In this document: piece by piece, positions 1 to 6,067 of the stretch | Position numbering within the stretch: position 1 is the stretch's first letter | How the letters are laid out: every line of letters begins with the position of its first letter | The notes under the pieces: model-generated | What the model saw: the letters and a program-made list of their open reading frames with translations, nothing else | The model's database searches: none | What the model was told of the DNA's origin: nothing | Origin: Clostridia bacterium | Lineage (GTDB): Bacteria > UBA6262 > WVXT01 | NCBI GenBank assembly: GCA_030671905.1 | Contig: DAOVHK010000060.1 | Location: forward strand, 1-8,243 | Length of the DNA: 8,243 nt | Direction of reading: 5' to 3' | Program-made: the position numbers and the translations under genes

Positions 1-2
1 CA

Positions 3-95
3 AAAGGGAAGTATAATCCTTTAAAGGCTAGGCCACTCTCGCATGTAGGAGGTAATGAATTTACCCTACCCGAGAAAATTATAAAGGCAATATAA
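3..95 (+). CDS. 3' end of an unrecognised upstream gene (partial)
   Basis: One frame stays open from the window edge for 30 codons and ends in TAA at 93-95; the other two + frames stop within the first 25 bases. The visible tail carries a Pro-Leu-Ser-His-Val-Gly-Gly-Asn stretch followed by Phe-Thr-Leu-Pro-Glu and ends in Ile-Ile-Lys-Ala-Ile. It reads like the ordered C-terminal end of a globular protein, not low-complexity sequence, but I cannot assign it to a family. It is separated from panE by 195 bases that hold a promoter, so it is probably not in the same main transcript. The short length means the call could be chance; most of the gene lies outside the window. Confidence 0.5.
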   Translation, partial: KGKYNPLKARPLSHVGGNEFTLPEKIIKAI

Positions 96-166
96 GGAAT
101 AATGGGATGATAGCTCTTTACCCTCCTAATTTACAATGGCCACTAGACTCTTTAGTTCTTATTTAC

Positions 167-194
167 TTGACAGGACAAAAATTAATTTTATAAA
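167..194 (+). promoter_or_regulatory. Predicted sigma70-type promoter of the panE-fhs-met-lip operon
   Basis: A perfect -35 box TTGACA (167-172) is followed after 16 bases by TATAAA (189-194), one mismatch from TATAAT. An alternative -10, TAAAAT at 191-196, would give an 18-base spacer. The spacer and flanks are strongly AT-rich. Transcription would start near 200-203 and leave an untranslated leader of about 90 bases before panE. It is the only promoter-like pair I noticed in the non-coding gaps of the cluster, so it probably drives all the genes downstream. Confidence 0.7.
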
Positions 195-235
195 ATCTTA
201 ATATGGCAGTTTTGCTTATTTTTTTAAGGAAGAAC

Positions 236-253
236 TTGTGAAAATTTTCACAA
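236..253. promoter_or_regulatory. Perfect palindromic operator, Rex-like (redox repressor)
   Basis: The 18 bases TTGTGAAAATTTTCACAA are a perfect inverted repeat with no mismatch. They fit the known Rex consensus TTGTGAA-N4-TTCACAA at every defined position. The site lies about 35-50 bases downstream of the predicted start of transcription and 37 bases before the panE start codon, a place where a bound repressor would block transcription. Rex releases DNA when NADH is high relative to NAD+. The same sequence also fits the CRP/FNR-family half-site pattern TGTGA-N6-TCACA, so a CRP-like regulator cannot be excluded, though the downstream location suits a repressor better. Confidence 0.72.
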
Positions 254-290
254 AATTTCTTAAGGAAATTGGTAAATTTGGGTTTAATAA

Positions 291-1238
291 ATGAAGATAG
301 GAATTGTGGGTGCTGGAGCGATGGGTGGGTTATTTGGCGGGATGCTCACCAGAGCAGGGCAGGATGTTTGGCTAATTGACAATCATAACGAAAGGGCGGA
401 GAAGATAAATAGAGAAGGACTGATTATAGAACCAAGTAAAGCCCTTCAGCCCGGGGAACCTAAACAGGAAATAATAAAAATAAAGGCAACAACAGAGCCT
501 TCCAACGCAGGCTCCTGCGATTTAGTTATTCTTTTCGTTAAAGCGTATGATACGGAAGAAGCCACCAAGAATTCTTTACCACTAACCGGAAGTAAGACAG
601 TCTGGCTTACCCTGCAAAATGGACTGGGAAACATTGAGAGGATGGGTAAAATCGTGGGTAAGGATAGAATGGTTGGTGGTATCACTTATCAGGGTGCTAC
701 TGTGTTGGAGGTGGGGAGAATAAGGCATGCAGGTTGTGGAAAGACAGTAATTGGGGAAATTGATGGCAGGGTAAGTGAAAGGATTAAAGCCATTTCAGAT
801 ATTTTCAATCAGGCAGGCATAGATACTGAGATTTCCGATAATATAGAGGGTGTGTTGTGGGGTAAACTATTAATCAATGCAGTGATTAATAGTTTAACAG
901 CCATTACCAGGGTAAGAAATGGCCAATTGTTGGAATCTCCCCTTCTAAAAGAGACAATGAAACTCATAGTGGAAGAGGCTATGCAAGTTCCTCTAAAGAA
1001 GGGAATCAGACTGCCTTACCAGAAAGTATTTGAGAAAGTGGAAGAGTCCTGTCAGACTTCCAGAGACAATATCTCTTCTATGTTGCAGGATATATTGAGA
1101 AAGAAGAGAACGGAGGTAGATTTTATCAACGGTGCAATAGTTTCTGAAGCTGAGAAAATAGGCATACCCACACCCCTGAATAGAGCTCTTTGGAACATAG
1201 TTAAATTCTTAGAAGGGAGGAGAGAATATGTTAAGTGA
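291..1238 (+). CDS. panE: 2-dehydropantoate 2-reductase (ketopantoate reductase)
   Basis: Cytosolic NADPH-dependent enzyme that reduces 2-dehydropantoate to pantoate for pantothenate and coenzyme A synthesis. The 315 residues match the family in length and order: an N-terminal Rossmann fold with the dinucleotide motif GAGAMG at residues 7-12, the conserved Lys84 in LFVK, Asn110 in the LQNG motif, and the second domain with W-G-K-L (catalytic Lys192) followed by Asn196 and Asn200. The C-terminal substrate-binding segment shows Ser-Ser-Met-Leu-Gln-Asp at 262-267 and Glu275. The start is fixed by the Rossmann motif directly after Met1, although only a weak GGG lies at Shine-Dalgarno distance. 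It is first in the operon and its last 11 bases overlap fhs. Related ketopantoate reductase-like enzymes can act on other 2-keto acids, so the exact substrate is inferred. Confidence 0.9.
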   Translation: MKIGIVGAGAMGGLFGGMLTRAGQDVWLIDNHNERAEKINREGLIIEPSKALQPGEPKQEIIKIKATTEPSNAGSCDLVILFVKAYDTEEATKNSLPLTGSKTVWLTLQNGLGNIERMGKIVGKDRMVGGITYQGATVLEVGRIRHAGCGKTVIGEIDGRVSERIKAISDIFNQAGIDTEISDNIEGVLWGKLLINAVINSLTAITRVRNGQLLESPLLKETMKLIVEEAMQVPLKKGIRLPYQKVFEKVEESCQTSRDNISSMLQDILRKKRTEVDFINGAIVSEAEKIGIPTPLNRALWNIVKFLEGRREYVK

Positions 1239-2925
1239 TTTAGAGATTGCCCAGAAGGCGAAGATGAAGCCCGTTGTGGAAATCGCTCAGGCTCTGGGCA
1301 TTAAGGAAGATGAGATTGAGCCTTACGGAAAGTATATGGCCAAGGTTTCTCTGGAAATCCTGGAGAGATTGAAAGGCAGGCCCAGTGGTAAATTTATTAC
1401 AGTAACAGCAATTACTCCCACTCCCTTAGGAGAAGGGAAGACAGTTACTGCCTTTGGGTTAGGAATGGCTTTGGCCAAGATAGGAAAGAAAGTCTGTAAC
1501 ACCTGTCGCCAACCTTCAAAGGGTCCCACATTCGGCATTAAGGGCGGTGCCACAGGGGGAGGCTACTCTCAGGTTCTTCCTATGGAGAACATTAATCTAC
1601 ACTTTACTGGAGATACCCATGCCGTAGAGTCAGCCCATAATCTTTTAGCTGCGGCAATTGATGCCAGCATTCTCCACGGAAATAAATTGAACATCGATCC
1701 TCTCAGTATTACCTGGCGCAGGTGCGTTGATGTCAGTGATCGGGCATTGCGACATATAATTATTGGACTGGGGGGTAAGGCTAATGGTTCTCCGCGAGAG
1801 ACAGGTTATGATATCACCGTGGCTACGGAAACTATGGCTATTCTTGCACTAACCACGGGGCTCTTCGACCTGAAAAAGAGGTTGAGTAAAGTAGTGGTGG
1901 GTTATACTTATAATGGCAAACCGGTGACTGCTGAACAGCTTAAGATTGCCGGAGTAATGACAGTGTTATTGAAGGATGCCATCAAACCCAATCTTGTACA
2001 GACAACGGAGAATACACCTGTTCTCAATCATGCTGGACCCTTCGCCAATGTTGCTCATGGAAATAACTCGGCACTCGCTGATATGGTAGCTCTTAAACTA
2101 GTCGATTACGTAGTTACAGAAAGTGGCTTTGGCGCAGACTGTGGTTTCGAGAAATTAATCAACGTTAAGTGCCGGCAGAGTGGTTTAAAAGTTGATTGTG
2201 CTGTGGTAGTCGCTTCCATAAGGGCATTGAAAATGCATGGTGGAGCGTTTGAGGTGCGCCCGGGAGTGGACTTAGATGAGAAATTGGTGGCCAAAGAAAA
2301 CATGAAAGCTCTGGAGAAGGGATGTGAAAATCTTGCCAAACATATAGAGAATGTCCACATTCATGGACTTCCTGTAGTAGTGGCGATTAATAGATTTACT
2401 TCAGATACTGATAAAGAGGTAGAATTTGTAAGGAAAAAGGCTCTGGAAGCTGGCGCGGAAGATGCTGCCCCTGTAGATTGTTGGGCTAAAGGTGGTGAAG
2501 GTGCTATTCAATTGGCTGAAGCAGTTGTGGCAGCAGTTGATAAGCCACACAAGATGCAGTTCCTCTATCCAGACGATGCATCTATCAAGGAAAAGATTGA
2601 GACAATAGCAAAGAAGATATACGGAGCAGACGGGGTAGATTATACTTCTCTTGCCGAAAAGAAGATTAAGTTGTATACTGAGTTGGGTTATAATAAGATG
2701 CCCATCAACATGGCTAAGACTCATCTATCTCTTTCCCATGACCCAAATCTAAAATGTGTGCCTCGCCACTTTAGAATACCCGTTCGAGATATCCGGGCAT
2801 CAGTAGGAGCTGGATTCCTTTATCCTCTCTTAGGGACTATGAGCACTATGCCTGGGCTTCCCTCAATTCCAGCTGCCACCAAAGTGGACATCGATAAGAC
2901 TGGAAAGACAGTGGGATTGTTCTAA
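1228..2925 (+). CDS. fhs: Formate-tetrahydrofolate ligase (10-formyl-THF synthetase)
   Basis: Joins formate to tetrahydrofolate with ATP to give 10-formyl-THF, the entry step of the Wood-Ljungdahl methyl branch. At 565 residues it is the usual length of the single-domain bacterial enzyme. Visible marks are the P-loop-like T-P-L-G-E-G-K-T at 65-72, the R-Q-P-S-x-G-P-T-F-G-I-K-G-G block at about 94-107, the Thr-Gly-Asp of the loop at 127-129, the G-G-K-A-N-G-x-P-R-E-T-G-Y block, the H-A-G-P-F-A-N-V-A-H-G block, and a C-terminal M-P-G-L-P-S-x-P-A-A near residue 547. The R-Q-P-S and H-A-G-P-F variants differ from the commonest acetogen forms. The start is supported by AGGGAGG at 1214-1220. It overlaps panE by 11 bases, which suggests translational coupling. 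It supplies formyl-THF to FchA, encoded at the other end of the cluster. Confidence 0.97.
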   Translation: MLSDLEIAQKAKMKPVVEIAQALGIKEDEIEPYGKYMAKVSLEILERLKGRPSGKFITVTAITPTPLGEGKTVTAFGLGMALAKIGKKVCNTCRQPSKGPTFGIKGGATGGGYSQVLPMENINLHFTGDTHAVESAHNLLAAAIDASILHGNKLNIDPLSITWRRCVDVSDRALRHIIIGLGGKANGSPRETGYDITVATETMAILALTTGLFDLKKRLSKVVVGYTYNGKPVTAEQLKIAGVMTVLLKDAIKPNLVQTTENTPVLNHAGPFANVAHGNNSALADMVALKLVDYVVTESGFGADCGFEKLINVKCRQSGLKVDCAVVVASIRALKMHGGAFEVRPGVDLDEKLVAKENMKALEKGCENLAKHIENVHIHGLPVVVAINRFTSDTDKEVEFVRKKALEAGAEDAAPVDCWAKGGEGAIQLAEAVVAAVDKPHKMQFLYPDDASIKEKIETIAKKIYGADGVDYTSLAEKKIKLYTELGYNKMPINMAKTHLSLSHDPNLKCVPRHFRIPVRDIRASVGAGFLYPLLGTMSTMPGLPSIPAATKVDIDKTGKTVGLF

Positions 2926-2991
2926 GAGGTTCTTATCTTTAGAGAATTGTAGACATCAAACCTGGAAAAACTACTCATTGGAGGGATAATA

Positions 2992-3225
2992 ATGAAAGAA
3001 ATAATTTTGCCAGATATGGGTGAAGAGGTAAAAGAAGCAACTATCTCCTTCTGGCATCACGAGGAGGGAGACAAAGTAACCAAGGGGGAGGATTTAGTAG
3101 AGATTACTACGGAGAAAGCAAGTTTTCAAGTTGAAGCGCCTGTTTCCGGAGTGTTAAGCAAAATTTCTGCTGGCGAGGGTGAAGTAGTAAAATCTGGACA
3201 GGTCCTGGGAATCATTGAAGAATAA
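2992..3225 (+). CDS. Free-standing lipoyl-domain carrier protein (E2 type)
   Basis: A 77-residue protein that is nothing but one lipoyl domain. It begins with I-I-L-P-D-M-G-E and continues through the E-G-D-x-V-x-x-G-E turn, the lipoyl-lysine hairpin T-T-E-K-A with Lys42 as the predicted attachment site, the A-P-V-S-G-V-L turn and the closing G-Q-V-L-G-I-I-E strand. This is the pattern of the N-terminal lipoyl domain of 2-oxoacid dehydrogenase E2 proteins, where D-K-A is most common, and not that of GcvH, which is longer and has a different lysine context. There is no peripheral-subunit-binding domain or acyltransferase core, and the stop codon is real, so it is complete. GGAGGG at 2980-2985 supports the start. 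It sits 66 bases after fhs and directly before metV, with lpdA, lipB and lipA downstream: carrier, reductase and modifying enzymes together. A biotinyl carrier is less likely, as the M-K-M motif is absent. Confidence 0.85.
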   Translation: MKEIILPDMGEEVKEATISFWHHEEGDKVTKGEDLVEITTEKASFQVEAPVSGVLSKISAGEGEVVKSGQVLGIIEE

Positions 3226-3256
3226 TCAATGACTCTACAGTAGAAAGGAGTAAGAA

Positions 3257-3919
3257 ATGATAATAATGGAACAAAAACCATTTGAGGAAATTCTTTCGTT
3301 TTTAAAAGACGAGAAGTCCATATTTATTGTGGGTTGTGCCCAGTGCGCCACTGTGTGTAAAGTTGGCGGTGAAGAAGAAGTTAAGGCGATGAAAGATAAA
3401 TTGGAGAGTCAAGGCAAGAAAGTGAGTGGTTGGGTAGTTATAGACCCAGCCTGCCAGAGCGTGGAGGTAAAGAAGAATTTCCAGGCAAATAAAGATAAAA
3501 TTACCTCAACTGACGCCATTTTGGTAATGGCTTGCGGTAACGGGGTCCAGTCTGTAAAGGATAGTGCCGAAAGGATAAAGATGGAAAAACCAGTCCATCC
3601 GGCATGCAACACACTTTTCCTGGGAGAAGTGGTAAGGGCAGGCTATTTCGAGGAGAAGTGTAGTCTTTGTGGAGATTGCCTGTTAGAGGTAACTGGTGGG
3701 ATTTGTCCTGTTACTCGCTGTTCCAAGGGACTTCTCAATGGTCCTTGCGGGGGGAGTTCTGAAGGGAAATGTGAGGTTGATCCTGAACGCGATTGTGCTT
3801 GGGCGCTTATTTATGAAGAGTTGAAGAAGAGAAGAAAGTTGGATAGAATGAAAGCTATACAACCAGCAAAGGACCATTCCAAACTTATAAAACCCCGTAC
3901 CTTGACATTGGGTAGTTAA
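3257..3919 (+). CDS. metV: MetV, methylenetetrahydrofolate reductase C-terminal-domain (zinc/Cys-rich) protein
   Basis: Matches the MTHFR_C domain protein that partners MetF in acetogens. Its 220 residues hold 14 cysteines. The N-terminal part has the C-x2-C-x3-C group at Cys27, Cys30 and Cys34, with Cys66, Cys93 (A-C-G-N-G-V-Q) and Cys117 (P-A-C-N-T) further on. The C-terminal part has C-x2-C-x2-C at 135, 138 and 141, then C-P at 150, Cys155, N-G-P-C-G-G with Cys164, G-K-C-E with Cys172 and Cys180 before a Trp. In studied acetogens MetV binds metal and links MetF to an electron donor module; that role is carried over here by family. Start at 3257 is chosen because AAGGAG (3245-3250) is 6 bases upstream; a second ATG at 3266 is less well placed. 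Unusually, metV is not next to metF: lpdA, lipB and lipA lie between them. Confidence 0.88.
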   Translation: MIIMEQKPFEEILSFLKDEKSIFIVGCAQCATVCKVGGEEEVKAMKDKLESQGKKVSGWVVIDPACQSVEVKKNFQANKDKITSTDAILVMACGNGVQSVKDSAERIKMEKPVHPACNTLFLGEVVRAGYFEEKCSLCGDCLLEVTGGICPVTRCSKGLLNGPCGGSSEGKCEVDPERDCAWALIYEELKKRRKLDRMKAIQPAKDHSKLIKPRTLTLGS

Positions 3920-3929
3920 GGGAGAAAGA

Positions 3930-5351
3930 ATGGACTCAAATGCAAATTATGATATTGCCATAATTGGCGCTGGACCTGGGGGTTATGTGGCGGCAATCAG
4001 GGCTTCCCAGTTGGGCGGTAAAGTAGTAGTGATTGAAAAAGGCGAATTAGGAGGAACCTGTGTGAATAAAGGTTGTATTCCCACAAAGGCACTTCTGGCA
4101 AGTGCCCAGCTTCTCCATTCAGTTAAGAAAGCAGGCGAGTTTGGAATCAATTCTGGAGAAGTCAGTGTAAATTTCTCAGTAATAGCTAAAAGAAAGGAAA
4201 GGATAGTAAGACAACTTGTTAGTGGTATAGGTCAGTTATTCAAAAGCTATGGCGTTGAGGTGATAAAAGGAAAGGGAAAGTTAACTGAGAGAATTAAGGA
4301 TAAAACAATTGAGCTCGAAGTAGAAAAAGATGATGGTTCAGTAGAAAAAGTTATGGCTAAAAAGTTAATTATTGCTACAGGTTCTGTCCCTGCCCAGATT
4401 CCCGGAATCTCCATAGATAAACGCGATGTGCTCACCAGCGACCAGGCTCTGGAATTGGAAGAAATTCCATCTTCTCTGCTTATTGTGGGAGGTGGGGTTA
4501 TTGGAGTGGAATTTGCTTCCATATTTAACAGCTTGGGAAGTAAGGTGACAATTGTTGAACTCCTGCCACGGATTATTCCCACGGAGGACGGAGAGATATC
4601 TGAGCAACTGAAGAAATTCCTGGTCAAATCTGGAATAGAAGTAAACACAGGAGTAAAAGTTAAAGAGATCGTTTCCCACAATGGCAAAAAGAAAGTTGTA
4701 ATAGAGACTCCCCGAGGAAAAGAAGAGAAAGTTGCCCAGAAAGTACTGATTGCTACAGGTAGGAAGCCATATGCAGAAGGACTCGGCTTGGAGAAGACAG
4801 GGATTGGGCTGGAAAAGGGGAGAATATTGGTAAATGAGAGGATGGAAACGAATCTTCCAGGAATATTTGCCATTGGAGATGTAGTGGGAGGGGTTCTTCT
4901 TGCCCATGTCGCTTCAGGCGAGGGTATTGTGGCTAGTGAAAATGCAATGGGTAATCAATCGAAAATTGACTACAGGGTTATTCCCAATTGTATCTATTCT
5001 TTCCCTGAAGTTGCCAGCGTTGGTCTCAGTGAGGAGAAAGCAAAAGAGATGGGTTACGAAGTGGCTGTAGGAAGATTTCCCTTCCTGGCCAATGCCCGGG
5101 CGACTATTATGGGAGAAAGAATAGGCTTGGTGAAAATAGTAGCAGATAGAAAAACTGATGAGATATTAGGGGTACATATAGTTGGTGCGCATGCTACGGA
5201 ATTGATAGCTGAGGCCAGCGTGGCTATTAAAGCGAAAGTTATCACTAAGGATTTGGAAAGAATGATTCACGGCCATCCCACTTTAAGTGAAGCAATATTT
5301 GAAGCAGCTCATGATGTCCATGGAGAGGCTATAGATTTAAAGAAGAAATAG
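3930..5351 (+). CDS. lpdA: Dihydrolipoamide dehydrogenase (E3 / L-protein)
   Basis: FAD flavoprotein that moves electrons between protein-bound dihydrolipoamide and NAD+. All hallmarks are present in 473 residues: FAD-binding G-A-G-P-G-G at 13-18, the redox-active disulfide C-V-N-K-G-C at Cys44 and Cys49, the NAD(H)-binding G-G-G-V-I-G at 187-192 with an acidic Glu210 at the end of the second strand (which favours NAD over NADP), the second FAD contact G-I-F-A-I-G-D at 311-317, and the C-terminal dimer-interface H-P-T-L-S-E with the His449/Glu454 pair. There is no N-terminal lipoyl domain fused to it; the lipoyl domain is encoded as a separate protein two genes upstream. AAGGGAG at 3918-3924 supports the start, 10 bases after metV. 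In this setting it may reduce the lipoyl carrier with NADH, or serve a glycine or 2-oxoacid complex encoded elsewhere. Confidence 0.95.
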   Translation: MDSNANYDIAIIGAGPGGYVAAIRASQLGGKVVVIEKGELGGTCVNKGCIPTKALLASAQLLHSVKKAGEFGINSGEVSVNFSVIAKRKERIVRQLVSGIGQLFKSYGVEVIKGKGKLTERIKDKTIELEVEKDDGSVEKVMAKKLIIATGSVPAQIPGISIDKRDVLTSDQALELEEIPSSLLIVGGGVIGVEFASIFNSLGSKVTIVELLPRIIPTEDGEISEQLKKFLVKSGIEVNTGVKVKEIVSHNGKKKVVIETPRGKEEKVAQKVLIATGRKPYAEGLGLEKTGIGLEKGRILVNERMETNLPGIFAIGDVVGGVLLAHVASGEGIVASENAMGNQSKIDYRVIPNCIYSFPEVASVGLSEEKAKEMGYEVAVGRFPFLANARATIMGERIGLVKIVADRKTDEILGVHIVGAHATELIAEASVAIKAKVITKDLERMIHGHPTLSEAIFEAAHDVHGEAIDLKKK

Positions 5352-5365
5352 CGGAGACGAGAATC

Positions 5366-6067
5366 ATGGTTAAATGTAGAGTGTTAGACTTGGGATTGGT
5401 TGGTTATGATAAAGCTTACGATTTACAGAAGAGACTCCATAAACTTAGGAGAGAAGGAAGAATCGATGATGTTTTGATTCTCCTGGAGCATGAGCCAGTG
5501 GTGACTATGGGAAGGGGAGGTAAAAGGGATAACATCTTAGTTTCCGATGAGTTATTACAAAGTAAAGGAATTAGAATTTTTGAAATAGACAGAGGAGGCG
5601 ATGTTACTCTTCATTGTCCTGGACAGTTCGTAGGCTATCCCATTCTCGACCTAAATTTTCATGGAAAAAATATACATAAGTATCTAAGAAATCTCGAAGA
5701 AGTAATCATCCGTTCATTGAAAGTTTACGGAATAGATGGCCAAAGGATTGAAAACCATACCGGAGTTTGGGTAGGGGGCAGAAAGGTCGCCTCTATAGGA
5801 ATTGGTATAAAGGGCTGGGTCACTTTCCATGGGTTTAGCCTCAATATAAATTCTGACCTCTCTTATTTTTCATTAATTAGGCCCTGTGGATTTGAAAGTA
5901 GAATGGTGACTTCTATGAGCGAGATATTAGGCAGGTCAGTCGAGCCAAAAGATTTCCGCCACCAGTTGATAGAACAGTTCAGAGAAGTATTCAATCTGCA
6001 GATGGAGGAACATGGTAAGCAGGTTTCCACCCTGGATAGTAAAGAGATTGTCTCTTGCTCCCTCTGA
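5366..6067 (+). CDS. lipB: Octanoyl-[acyl carrier protein]:protein N-octanoyltransferase
   Basis: First step of lipoate synthesis: moves octanoate from acyl carrier protein to the lipoyl lysine of a carrier protein. The LipB signature blocks are visible: R-G-G-D-V-T at 76-81, G-R-K-V-A-S-I-G with catalytic Lys140, F-H-G-F-S-L-N at 154-160, and P-C-G with the acyl-accepting Cys174. Length 233 is slightly long for the family; the tail beyond about residue 212 is variable and its last 18 codons overlap lipA. One substitution stands out: where most family members read H-G-P-G-Q, this protein has His83-Cys84-Pro85-Gly86-Gln87 (codon TGT). The start has only a modest GGAG at 5353-5356. It follows lpdA by 14 bases and probably acts on the small lipoyl-domain protein encoded upstream. 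Confidence 0.95.
   Translation: MVKCRVLDLGLVGYDKAYDLQKRLHKLRREGRIDDVLILLEHEPVVTMGRGGKRDNILVSDELLQSKGIRIFEIDRGGDVTLHCPGQFVGYPILDLNFHGKNIHKYLRNLEEVIIRSLKVYGIDGQRIENHTGVWVGGRKVASIGIGIKGWVTFHGFSLNINSDLSYFSLIRPCGFESRMVTSMSEILGRSVEPKDFRHQLIEQFREVFNLQMEEHGKQVSTLDSKEIVSCSL
6004..6008 (+). promoter_or_regulatory. Ribosome binding site of lipA inside lipB
   Basis: GGAGG lies 3 bases before the ATG at 6012, inside the 3' part of lipB in another frame. The spacing is short, but this is the only plausible start: the R-x-P-P-W motif typical of the LipA N-terminus begins four residues later, and the next methionine in frame is at residue 63, after the first iron-sulfur cluster motif. It fixes the 56-base lipB/lipA overlap. 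Confidence 0.65.

Noticed and set aside
47..82. AGGAGGT followed by ATG at 55
   Set aside because: The spacing is only one base and the frame ends after nine codons; the bases are better explained as part of the upstream coding frame.
178..189. 12-base palindrome AAAATTAATTTT in the promoter spacer
   Set aside because: Pure A/T sequence in an AT-rich promoter; palindromes of this type are expected by chance.
107..193. A possible 28-codon small ORF in the leader (ATG at 107)
   Set aside because: It runs through the predicted promoter, has no good ribosome binding site and no recognisable features.
203..225. Weak hairpin (GCA/TGC) followed by a run of seven T as a possible attenuator
   Set aside because: The stem has only three firm base pairs, too weak for an intrinsic terminator.
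254..270. Short inverted repeat (AATTTC / GAAATT) after the Rex-like site
   Set aside because: Six A/T-rich base pairs; unlikely to be stable and matches no known riboswitch. The leader is also too short after the operator for a typical folate or SAM riboswitch, and I saw no such motif.
2401..2724. Minus-strand open frame of 107 codons opposite the 3' half of fhs
   Set aside because: Shadow of fhs; Leu/Ile/Phe-rich translation without motifs and no ribosome binding site noted.
2926..2991. Possible terminator or promoter in the 66-base gap after fhs
   Set aside because: No stable hairpin with a T-run and no good -35/-10 pair; it looks like an ordinary gap inside an operon.
4247..4907. Two long minus-strand open frames (208 and 180 codons) opposite lpdA
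   Set aside because: They overlap each other and lie wholly inside a clearly coding gene; their translations are rich in Ser, Pro, Phe and Thr as expected for antisense of Lys/Glu/Gly-rich coding sequence, and show no domain.
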